Below are positions 7,219-13,464 of a stretch of 13,464 nucleotides of DNA, piece after piece (position 1 is the stretch's first letter; each line of letters starts with the position of its first letter). Where the stretch lies: NCBI GenBank assembly GCA_023389545.1, contig JAEWEI010000035.1:1-13464 (forward strand), given 5' to 3'. This DNA is from Actinomycetes bacterium. GTDB lineage: Bacteria > Actinomycetota > Actinomycetes > Actinomycetales > Cellulomonadaceae. A model generated the notes under the pieces. That model saw nothing but the letters and a program-made list of their open reading frames with translations, did no database searches and was not told the DNA's origin. A program made the translations under genes and the position numbers.

Positions 7219-8892
7219 TCAGATCAGCCGCCGTGCCCCCGGCGCCACGACGCGCAGCCACCGGTAGCCGTAGCCGTCCAGTGCGACCTCCACGGCGCCG
7301 CGCTCGTCGCAGGTCACCGCGCCCTGGCCCAGCAGGTCCACCAGCTCGACCTCCGTGTCGAGGTCGGGCAGCAGAAGCGGCACCGTCAGCGGCTCGGGGC
7401 CCAGGTTGTGCAGCGCGACGAGCGAGCCGTCGTCCCAGGTGGCGCGGTGCGCGAAGACTGCCGCGTGGGGCTGGTCGAGCACCTCCACCTGGCTCCAGCC
7501 GAGCTCCGGGGACTCCCGGTACCGCCGCACGAGCTGCTGGACGAACGCGAGCAGCGAGTCGGGGTCGTGGCGCTGGTCGGCCACGTTGACGTGCTCGGGC
7601 GCGAACCCGCCCTCCACCACGCCCCCGGGGAGGCGGCGTCGGGCGGCGGTGGAGAAGCCGCCGTTCTTCCCGGACGTCCACTGCATCGGGGTGCGGACGG
7701 CCATTCGCCCGTCGAGGTCGAGGTTCTCGCCCATGCCGATCTCCTCGCCGTAGAACAGCACCGGAGTGCCGGGCAGCGAGAACAGCAGCGAGTAGGCCAT
7801 GCGGACGCGGCGCGGGTCGCCGTCGAGCATCGGGGGCAGCCGTCGGCGCAGCCCGCGGCCGAAGACCTGCATGTCCTCGTCCGGGCCGAACGCCGCGAAC
7901 ACCTCCTGGCGCTCGCCCTCGGTGAGCTTGTCGAGCGTCAACTCGTCGTGGTTGCGCACGAACGTGGCCCACTGGGCGTCGCGGGGGATCGGGGGCCGGT
8001 CTTGCAGCGCCTTCTCCAGCGGCGCCGCGTCGGTGCGCGCCATCGCCAGGTAGAGGCTCTGCATGCCGACGAAGTCGAACATCATGGTCAGCTCGTCGCC
8101 GTCGCTGCCGCCGAAGTACTTCACCTGCTCACCGTGCGGCAGGTTCACCTCGCCCAGCAGGATCGCGTCGCCTGATCGCCGGCCCAGGAACGAGCGGAGC
8201 GAGCGCAGGTAGGCGTGGGGGTCGCCGTCCTCGGCCCCCGGCTCCACCTCTGCCCCTTCGAGCAGGAACGGCACGGCGTCCACCCGGAACCCGGACAGCC
8301 CCACCTCAAGCCAGAACCCCATGACCTTGGCGATCTCGTCCCGCACCTTCGGGTTGGAGACGTTGAGATCGGGCTGGTGCTTGTAGAACCGGTGCAGGAA
8401 GTACTCGCCGGTCTTCTCGTCGAGCTCCCAGATGCTGTCCTCCTGGTCGGGGAAGACCACCTCATGCTGCGTGGGCGGCGGCGGGTCGGAGCGCCACACG
8501 TAGAAGTCGCGGTAGGGGTTGTCCTTGCTGGAGCGGGCGGCCTTGAACCACGGGTGCTTGTCGGACGTGTGGTTGACCACCAAGTCGGCGATGACGCGTA
8601 TGCCGCGGTCGCGGGCCGTGCGGATCATCTCCACCACGTCGCCGTGGGTGCCCAGGCGCGGGTCCACCCCGTAGAAGTCGGTGATGTCATACCCGTCGTC
8701 CTTCTCGGCCGTCGGGTAGAACGGCATCAGCCACAGGCATGTGACGCCCAGGTCGGCCAGGTGGTCGAGGCGCTGCGTCAGGCCGGGGAAGTCGCCGATG
8801 CCGTCGCCGTTCCAGTCCATGAACGTCTCGACGTCCAGGCAGTAGACGACGGCGTTCTTCCACCACAGGTCGCCTGTGTCGGTGATCCTCAT
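7219..8892 (-). CDS. GH13 alpha-amylase family enzyme, trehalose synthase (TreS)-like
   Basis: The 557-residue product has the four GH13 regions: DLVVNH (103-108), GFRVDAV with nucleophile Asp205 (201-207), GEVN with acid/base Glu248, and RNHDELT with Asp316. The opening WWKNAVVYCLDVETFMDWNG, plus HPWF, HRFYKHQPDLN, RRRLPPML, YGEEIGMGEN and VRTPMQWT, resemble TreS, which interconverts maltose and trehalose in the cytoplasm. No signal peptide is seen, consistent with an intracellular enzyme. It is somewhat shorter than typical TreS (around 590-600 residues), has diverged around 270-290, and lacks any fused maltokinase, so an alpha-glucosidase or other alpha-glucan role is possible. The start overlaps the upstream flavoprotein stop in an ATGA, implying translational coupling. 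A small C-terminal beta domain (about 465-550) is as expected for the family. Confidence 0.9.
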   Translation of the reverse strand: MRITDTGDLWWKNAVVYCLDVETFMDWNGDGIGDFPGLTQRLDHLADLGVTCLWLMPFYPTAEKDDGYDITDFYGVDPRLGTHGDVVEMIRTARDRGIRVIADLVVNHTSDKHPWFKAARSSKDNPYRDFYVWRSDPPPPTQHEVVFPDQEDSIWELDEKTGEYFLHRFYKHQPDLNVSNPKVRDEIAKVMGFWLEVGLSGFRVDAVPFLLEGAEVEPGAEDGDPHAYLRSLRSFLGRRSGDAILLGEVNLPHGEQVKYFGGSDGDELTMMFDFVGMQSLYLAMARTDAAPLEKALQDRPPIPRDAQWATFVRNHDELTLDKLTEGERQEVFAAFGPDEDMQVFGRGLRRRLPPMLDGDPRRVRMAYSLLFSLPGTPVLFYGEEIGMGENLDLDGRMAVRTPMQWTSGKNGGFSTAARRRLPGGVVEGGFAPEHVNVADQRHDPDSLLAFVQQLVRRYRESPELGWSQVEVLDQPHAAVFAHRATWDDGSLVALHNLGPEPLTVPLLLPDLDTEVELVDLLGQGAVTCDERGAVEVALDGYGYRWLRVVAPGARRLI

Positions 8893-9863
8893 GCCGCCAC
8901 CCCCACGCCGCTGAGCCGCGGGACCACGTGCTCGCCGAACACGTCCACGAACTCCTCCAGGTGCTGGCCCACGTGGTGCAGGTACACCTGCTCGAAGCCC
9001 ACGCTCGCGAGCTCGGCGATCTGGTCGGCGAGGCGGCCTGCGTCGGAGCCCACCAGCACGGTGCCGCGCACCTGCGAGTCGGGCACGTGCTCGCCGATGA
9101 TGTCGAAGGCCTGCGGGGTGTCCACGTCCCAGCACACCGGCGGCGCGAACGTGTTGGTGCGCCACTGGTCGCGGGCGATGGCGATGGCGGACTCCTCGTC
9201 CGGCGCCCAGGACAGGTGCACCTGCAACGCGAGGTCGCCGCGCCCGCCCGCGTCCCGGTAGGCGCCGGCGATCGCGCGCAGCTTGTCGATGGGCTGGTTG
9301 GTGGTGATCAGCCCGTCCGCCCAGGCGGCGTGCGCCCGTGCGGTCTCGACGGACACCGCCGGGCCGATGAGCAGCGGGGGGACCTCCGGCAGCGTCCACA
9401 CCCGGGCGCGGTCCACGGTGACCAGGCCGCGGTGGGTGACCTCCTCGCCGGCGTGCAGCGCGCGGATCACGTCCACGCACTCGCGCAGTCGGGCGTCGCG
9501 CGTCGGCTTGTCCGGCCACCTGTCGCCGGTGATGTGCTCGTTCGCGTTCTCGCCGGATCCGAGGGCCACCCAGAACCGGCCGGGGAACATCGCGGCCAGG
9601 GTCGCCGACGCCTGCGCGATGACCGCCGGGTGGTAGCGCTGGCCGGGGGCGTTGACCACGCCCATCGGCAGATCCGTGGTGGCCAGCGCGGCGCCCAGCC
9701 ACGACCACGCGAACCCGGAGTGGCCCTGGCGCTCACTCCACGGGGCGAAGTGGTCGGAGCACATCGCGGCCCCGAAGCCCGCGTCCTGGGCGCGTTGGAC
9801 CGCGCTGAGCAGCGCGGTCGGGTGGACCTGCTCGTGCGAGGCGTGCAGCCCGATGGTCGTCAT
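8889..9863 (-). CDS. Luciferase-like (LLM class) flavin-dependent oxidoreductase
   Basis: This is a 324-residue member of the bacterial luciferase-like TIM-barrel family, which uses FMN or coenzyme F420 to oxidise or reduce small molecules. It starts MTTIGLHASHEQ and has SDHFAPW (36-42), GVVNAPGQRYHPA (68-80), the conserved GRFWVALGSGENANEH (95-110) and VLVGSDAGRLADQI near the C-terminus. From memory it resembles a subgroup related to F420-dependent glucose-6-phosphate dehydrogenase-like proteins but described as probably flavin-using. The cofactor cannot be settled here. ATG 9863 was chosen because AGGA lies 9 bases upstream and homologues are remembered to start near MT.IG.HASHEQ; in-frame ATGs at 9872 and 9884 are alternatives with poorer SD placement. 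It overlaps the TreS-like gene by four bases, suggesting a shared process, perhaps redox chemistry on a sugar; this is inference. Confidence 0.9.
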   Translation of the reverse strand: MTTIGLHASHEQVHPTALLSAVQRAQDAGFGAAMCSDHFAPWSERQGHSGFAWSWLGAALATTDLPMGVVNAPGQRYHPAVIAQASATLAAMFPGRFWVALGSGENANEHITGDRWPDKPTRDARLRECVDVIRALHAGEEVTHRGLVTVDRARVWTLPEVPPLLIGPAVSVETARAHAAWADGLITTNQPIDKLRAIAGAYRDAGGRGDLALQVHLSWAPDEESAIAIARDQWRTNTFAPPVCWDVDTPQAFDIIGEHVPDSQVRGTVLVGSDAGRLADQIAELASVGFEQVYLHHVGQHLEEFVDVFGEHVVPRLSGVGVAA

Positions 9864-9883
9864 GCCGGACATTCCTACCGGCA
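9863..9883 (-). promoter_or_regulatory. SD-bearing mini-hairpin before the flavoprotein start
   Basis: On the leftward mRNA, GCCGG (9883-9879) can pair with CCGGC (9868-9864), leaving the nine-base loop UAGGAAUGU that contains the SD. The start codon at 9863 follows the stem directly. The stem is only five pairs, so it may modulate initiation weakly or be incidental. Confidence 0.3.
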
Positions 9884-9909
9884 TCCCGGGCGGCTCGCGC
9901 GGCGAGAGG

Positions 9910-11199
9910 TCAGTCTGTGGCGAGCGGCACGCCCACAGCCGCGGGTCGCTCCTGCCGGGCCTGCTCCTGTGCTGGTCCGGCGCCGCGACCCCTCCGCAAG
10001 GCGCCGCGCAGGGTGAGCAGCAGCGCCGCGGAGACGAGGATCGTCCCGCACATGAACACCGCCATGACCAGCGCGCTCGGTGGTCCGCCGATGCCCGTCA
10101 GCGGGGCGATGACGGCCCCGAGGCCGAACTGCAGGGCGCCCAGGAGCGCGGCGGCGGAGCCTGCCCGATGCGGGTTCGCCTCCAGGGCGATCGCCGGGGC
10201 GGAGGGCATCACCAACCCTGCGGTGCCGAGCGTCAGCATCATCAACAGCGTCAGCGGCCAGAACGGCGCGCCGGCCACGGCCACGGCCACCAGCGCGAGC
10301 GACACCACCACCCCGCTGGCCATGCCGCCCGCCAGGATCTGCTGCGGTCGGAACCTGCCCACCAGGGCGCCCGCGATCTGGGTGCCGGCGGTGATCGACA
10401 CCGCCCCGCCCGCGAACACCCAGCCGAACTGCTGCGCGGTGAGCCCGTACCCGTCCTGGAAGACGAACGTGGACGAGGACACGTACGTGAACATCGCCGA
10501 CAGGTAGAACGCCGACAGCAGCGCCAGCCCCAGGAACGCGCGGTCCGAGAGCAGCTCGCGGTAGGAGCGCAACGCCGCGACAGTGCCCCCCGTGCGGCGC
10601 CGCTCCACGGGCAGCGTCTCGCGCAGCGCCACCAGGGCGAGCACCAGGAGCGTGACGCCGACGCCCGTGAGGAACGCGAAGATCAGCCGCCACGACCCGA
10701 GCCGCAGCAGTTGCGCGCCGATCGTCGGGGCGAGCACCGGCGCCACGCCCACCACCAGCATCAGCCGCGCCATCGCCTTGGACACCGCGTCACCGGAGAA
10801 CCTGTCACGCACCATCGCCATCGACAGCACCATGCCCGCCGCCGCCGAGAAGCCCTGCACCACACGCAGCGCGGTGAACACCTCGATGGTCTGCACCAGC
10901 AGCATCGCCGCCGACGTCACCGCGTACACCGCCAACGCCACGATCAGCGGGCGCCGCCGCCCGAACGCGTCCGAGAGCGACCCGATCAGCAGCTGCCCCG
11001 CGGCCAGCCCGGCGAGCGACGCGGTGAGCGTGAGCTGCACCGCCGCGGGTGTGGCGCCCAGGTCGGTGGCGATCTCCGGGAACGCCGCCAGGTAGGTGTC
11101 GAACGTGAACGGCCCCACGGCGGTGAGGGCGGAGAGCAGCAGCACGAGGCCGAGGCTGATGCGCGCGGGCGCGGCGACGTGGTCGCGTGCGAGGTCCAT
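9910..11199 (-). CDS. MFS transporter, Bcr/CflA-type drug efflux
   Basis: This is a 12-helix major facilitator of 429 residues, probably a proton-driven exporter in the inner membrane. The N-terminal helix carries PFTFDTY with Asp34, followed by the LGATPAAVQLTLTASLAGLA stretch typical of Bcr/CflA proteins. Motif A is GSLSDAFGRRR (73-83), motif B begins at Arg112 (RVVQGFSAA), and the antiporter motif C is GVAPVLAPTIG (151-161). These support efflux, for example of bicyclomycin- or chloramphenicol-like drugs or amino acids, but the substrate is unknown. ATG 11199 gives the short cytoplasmic tail usual in the family; an in-frame GTG at 11244 would add 15 residues. Neither has a clear SD. The gene lies 71 bases after another MFS gene and 46 bases before the flavoprotein gene, so co-transcription is likely. 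Confidence 0.9.
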   Translation of the reverse strand: MDLARDHVAAPARISLGLVLLLSALTAVGPFTFDTYLAAFPEIATDLGATPAAVQLTLTASLAGLAAGQLLIGSLSDAFGRRRPLIVALAVYAVTSAAMLLVQTIEVFTALRVVQGFSAAAGMVLSMAMVRDRFSGDAVSKAMARLMLVVGVAPVLAPTIGAQLLRLGSWRLIFAFLTGVGVTLLVLALVALRETLPVERRRTGGTVAALRSYRELLSDRAFLGLALLSAFYLSAMFTYVSSSTFVFQDGYGLTAQQFGWVFAGGAVSITAGTQIAGALVGRFRPQQILAGGMASGVVVSLALVAVAVAGAPFWPLTLLMMLTLGTAGLVMPSAPAIALEANPHRAGSAAALLGALQFGLGAVIAPLTGIGGPPSALVMAVFMCGTILVSAALLLTLRGALRRGRGAGPAQEQARQERPAAVGVPLATD

Positions 11200-11247
11200 G
11201 AGGGGGCAACCGTGCCACGGAGGGCTGTTCTTCCCGTTGCTCACATC

Positions 11248-11264
11248 GTGGACAGAGTGGACAG
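11248..11264. repeat. Short direct repeat between the MFS genes
   Basis: GTGGACAG occurs at 11248-11255 and again at 11257-11264, nine bases apart, in the gap between the two transporter genes. A nine-base period is close to one helical turn, so regulator binding is conceivable; chance is equally possible. Confidence 0.3.
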
Positions 11265-11270
11265 GCCTCG

Positions 11271-12755
11271 TCAGGAGGGCGTGGCGCCTGTGCCCGCGCC
11301 GGCGTCAGCGTCGGAGGAGGAGGCGCTCGCGGGCGTGTGCGCGTCCGCGCCGCTGCCCGCCTGCCGAGAGTCGACCACGCGGCCGGACAGCGCGGCGGCC
11401 GCCAGCGCGATCACCCCGGCCGCCCCGAACCCCGCGATGAACGCCGAGTCCGACGACGTCCCGCCCAGCGCGCTGAACAGCGAGCCGGCGAGCGCCAGCG
11501 CGAGGGCCGTCGCGATCGCGTCCATGGTCTGCAGCGCCGAGCTGTTCGCGCCCTGCTCGGCCGGGGCGGAGAGCTGCAGCGTGAGCACCGACGTGGTGGG
11601 CATCGCCAGGCCGATGCCGAAGCCGGTCACCGCCCAGCCCGCGTACCCGACGAGCACCGGGGTGGCGGGCGCCACGAGCAGCGCGGCCAGCGCCGTGCCG
11701 ACCGTCATCACCAGGGTGCCGCCGCGCAGGAACGCGGTGTCCCGCAGGCTGGTGACCCGGCCGCGCACCGCCGAGCCCAGCGACCAGGTCACCGCGGCCA
11801 GTGTGAGCACTGCCCCCGCCTCGGACGGGCTGAGGCCGTGCCTGCTCTGCAGCAGCAGCGGCAGGAACACCTCCCCGCCGAAGAACGCCGCGCTCATCAG
11901 GCCGCGCAGCAGGATCACCGTGGGCAGGCCGCGCCTCGAGCGCAGCGTGCCCGCCGGCAGCAACGGCGGGAGGCTCACCGCCAGGGCGGCCCCGGCGAGC
12001 ACGATCCACACCGCCGCTGCGACGCCCTTCTGCTGGCCGCCGTGGTGCAGGGCCAGGACCGCCACGGCCGCGAGCAGCGACAGCGGCAGCAGGCGCTGGG
12101 CGGGGCTGGCGGCGTCGCTGGCCGTCGGGGCGTCCTGCGGCCCCAGGCCGGCCAGTGCCGGCCGCACGGCGAGCAGTGCGGGGATCGCGAGCGCGGGGAC
12201 GGCGAGGAAGACCCATCGCCAGCCCACGTGCTCCACGATCAGGCCCGCGATGAGCGGCCCCACGACGCCGGGGATCACCCACGCGGCGGCGAACGCCGCG
12301 AACACCCGTGGCCGCACCAGGGCGGGATAGACCCGCGCGACGACGACGTACATCGCGACGATCTCCAGGCCCGAGCCGACGCCCTGCACCACGCGGCCCA
12401 CGACCAGCATCTCCATGCTCACCGCGAGCCCCGCGACCAGCACGCCGAGGACGAACAGCGCCACACCCCACACGAGCACGGGTCCGGGCCCGCGCCGATC
12501 CGACCAGCGGCCGGCCAGTGTCATCCCGACCACGCTCGACGCGATGGGCGCCGCGAACGCCATCGCGTAGAGGTGGAATCCGTCGAGGACGGTGGCGACT
12601 GTCGGCATCGCGGTGGAGACGGCCAGGGCCTCGAAGGCCGACAGGCTGGCGAGGGCCACGAGCCCGATCGTCACGATGCGGTGGCTGCCCCGCCACGGGC
12701 TCGCGGAGGCGGAGGGGGCGCCCGAGGGCGGCGTGGTGCCCGAAGGCGCGGTCAC
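11271..12755 (-). CDS. MFS transporter (drug:H+ antiporter-like)
   Basis: This is a 494-residue major facilitator with a Ser/Pro-rich cytoplasmic N-tail (1-24), multiple hydrophobic helices and an Ala/Ser/Asp/Gly-rich C-tail (about 465-494). Motifs are ALAVSTAMPTVA in helix 1 (44-55), motif A-like GMTLAGRWSDRRGPG (77-91), RVVQGVGSGL (121-130), the export-type motif C WVIPGVVGPLIAG (159-171) and WRWVF (179-183). These fit the EmrB/QacA-like export lineage; the substrate is unknown. The number of helices (12 or 14) was not resolved. The start is GTG at 12755 with GGAG at 12765-12762, six bases upstream, which is a good fit. As the first gene of the leftward block it probably receives the promoter in 12756-13046. 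It is unlike the neighbouring MFS protein in sequence, so this is not a recent duplication. Confidence 0.9.
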   Translation of the reverse strand: MTAPSGTTPPSGAPSASASPWRGSHRIVTIGLVALASLSAFEALAVSTAMPTVATVLDGFHLYAMAFAAPIASSVVGMTLAGRWSDRRGPGPVLVWGVALFVLGVLVAGLAVSMEMLVVGRVVQGVGSGLEIVAMYVVVARVYPALVRPRVFAAFAAAWVIPGVVGPLIAGLIVEHVGWRWVFLAVPALAIPALLAVRPALAGLGPQDAPTASDAASPAQRLLPLSLLAAVAVLALHHGGQQKGVAAAVWIVLAGAALAVSLPPLLPAGTLRSRRGLPTVILLRGLMSAAFFGGEVFLPLLLQSRHGLSPSEAGAVLTLAAVTWSLGSAVRGRVTSLRDTAFLRGGTLVMTVGTALAALLVAPATPVLVGYAGWAVTGFGIGLAMPTTSVLTLQLSAPAEQGANSSALQTMDAIATALALALAGSLFSALGGTSSDSAFIAGFGAAGVIALAAAALSGRVVDSRQAGSGADAHTPASASSSDADAGAGTGATPS

Positions 12756-13046
12756 TTGTCACTCCAGATGCGGTGCGTGCGGACGTGCGGAGGCCCGGGT
12801 GGCCGCGTGAGCGCGACTCCTGGGGGTTCAGCGTGCCTCTCCGGCGCCGGTCCGCGCGAATGGGTTTCCCGCTGGCTCGCCAGACGGACGGTGCAAGCGG
12901 ATGAACCATATGAACAGGCCCAAACTGACCACGTGGTGGACGCGGGCGTCATGCAGTGCGCTGACCTGCTTGGGTGGCGCGGCCACGCGGCTGCCCGCAC
13001 TCGATCGAGCAGCGGGATCCCCCCCCGAATCCCCCCGGAGAGACCC
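12756..13046. promoter_or_regulatory. Divergent intergenic region, MFS block versus DUF4190 gene
   Basis: These 291 bases lie between two divergent starts and should hold both promoters. The least GC-rich stretch (about 12899-12926) contains CATATG and a repeated ATGAAC (12901-12906 and 12910-12915) and is the most likely promoter area. No convincing -35/-10 pair was found on either strand. A 10-base palindrome (12928-12937) and two C-tracts (13019-13026, 13031-13036) are noted separately. No tRNA, known riboswitch or convincing small gene was seen. Confidence 0.45.
12928..12937. promoter_or_regulatory. 10-base palindrome, possible operator
   Basis: ACCACGTGGT is a perfect palindrome containing CACGTG, placed in the divergent promoter region 110 bases before the DUF4190-type gene and 173 bases before the MFS gene. 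It is the size of a dimeric regulator half-turn site, but there is only one copy and no known family match is claimed. Confidence 0.3.
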
Positions 13047-13464
13047 TTGTCTGAACCCCAGGAGAGCACCGACCCCACGCGGCCGATCCCGGCCCAGCCC
13101 GAGGTCGCAGCGCCGATCGCCGCCGACGCTGCGGCCCCGCGCGGCGAGGCGGCCGCCGAGGGCAGCGTCCTCGTGGAGGAGCCGTACGCGCAGACGCCGC
13201 CGCCCCCGTACGGCATGCCCGTGGGCGGCCAGGGCGCCCCCGCGCCGGCCGGGACGGACGGCATGGCCATCGCGGGGTTGGTGCTGGCCTTCCTGGCCTG
13301 GCCCGTGGGCCTCGGCCTGTCGATCGCGGCACTGGTGCGGACTCGCCGCAGCGGACGGCCTGGCAAGGGCCTGGCTATTGGCGGCATCGTCGTCTCGGCG
13401 CTCGCCTTCATCGGGACGGTGATCTCGCTGATCTTCTTCGTCACCGCGGGGATCGCCCTGGTGG
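13047..13464 (+). CDS. DUF4190-type small membrane protein (3' end cut by window)
   Basis: TTG at 13047 opens a frame that stays open to the window edge (139 codons). GGAG at 13037-13040 lies six bases upstream, which makes the TTG start convincing. The first 70 residues are low-complexity and disordered-looking, rich in Ala, Pro, Glu and Gly (MSEPQESTDPTRPIPAQPEV, then PYAQTPPPPYGMPVGGQG). Then come two membrane helices: MAIAGLVLAFLAWPVGLGLSIA (about 73-94), the loop LVRTRRSGRPGKG, and LAIGGIVVSALAFIGTVISLIFF (about 109-131). This G(L/M)AIAGLVL...RRSGRPGKGLAIGGI pattern is characteristic of DUF4190 proteins, whose function is unknown. The gene is divergent from the MFS block. The remaining C-terminus is outside the window. 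Confidence 0.85.
   Translation, partial: MSEPQESTDPTRPIPAQPEVAAPIAADAAAPRGEAAAEGSVLVEEPYAQTPPPPYGMPVGGQGAPAPAGTDGMAIAGLVLAFLAWPVGLGLSIAALVRTRRSGRPGKGLAIGGIVVSALAFIGTVISLIFFVTAGIALV

Noticed and set aside
9652..12330. Rightward open frame of 892 codons opposite the flavoprotein and MFS genes
   Set aside because: The sequence is low-complexity (Arg, His, Gln, Pro) with no domain, antisense to genes with clear family motifs; a GC-bias artefact.
12756..12909. Leader peptide or attenuator before the MFS block
   Set aside because: The leftward ATG at 12909 has no SD and its frame runs through the MFS gene as an Arg-rich shadow; the only hairpin (CTGG/CCAG) is four pairs.
12901..13422. Rightward open frame MNHMNRPKLTTWW... 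overlapping the DUF4190-type gene
   Set aside because: It has no SD, and its second half is an Arg/Ser/Pro-rich shadow of the TTG-started frame, which has membrane helices and a good SD.

Overview
The window is very GC-rich DNA with strong third-position GC bias, GTG and TTG starts next to Shine-Dalgarno (SD) sequences, and tightly packed or overlapping genes. This points to an actinobacterium. The protein flavour (FtsX-type ABC exporters, a TreS-like GH13 enzyme, a luciferase-like flavoprotein, a DUF4190-type membrane protein) would fit a Cellulomonas-like member of the Micrococcales, but the genus is only an inference. No rRNA, tRNA, CRISPR array, insertion sequence or phage gene was seen.

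Left part (1-7215). A leftward gene is cut by the left edge; only its first 12 hydrophobic residues are visible. Rightward from 279 come two complete ABC exporter modules in tandem. Each is an ATPase gene joined by a TGATG stop/start overlap to a large permease gene with two FtsX domains (279-3658 and 3788-7215). The modules are paralogues: same order, same junction, nearly the same length, with patches of near-identical DNA that suggest gene conversion. A GC hairpin lies between them. A 242-base leader before the first module is full of inverted repeats, with a possible closing stem at 120-246 and mutually exclusive pairings. It is the best candidate here for an undescribed regulatory element, but the support is by eye only.

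Middle and right (7219-12755, all leftward). Reading from the right, the order is an MFS transporter, a Bcr/CflA-like MFS transporter, a luciferase-like flavin oxidoreductase, and a TreS-like GH13 enzyme. The gaps are small (about 70 and 46 bases), and the last two genes overlap by ATGA, so the four may be one transcript. The GH13 gene ends three bases from the second permease gene, tail to tail.

Right end. A divergent intergenic region of about 290 bases holds a 10-base palindrome and C-tracts. It leads into a rightward DUF4190-type gene with a TTG start that runs off the window.

How they work together: the two ABC modules probably export or extract lipids, peptides or drugs, or act in cell-envelope remodelling. 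The leftward block combines efflux-type transporters with an alpha-glucan/trehalose enzyme and a redox enzyme. No sequence evidence links the two blocks functionally.
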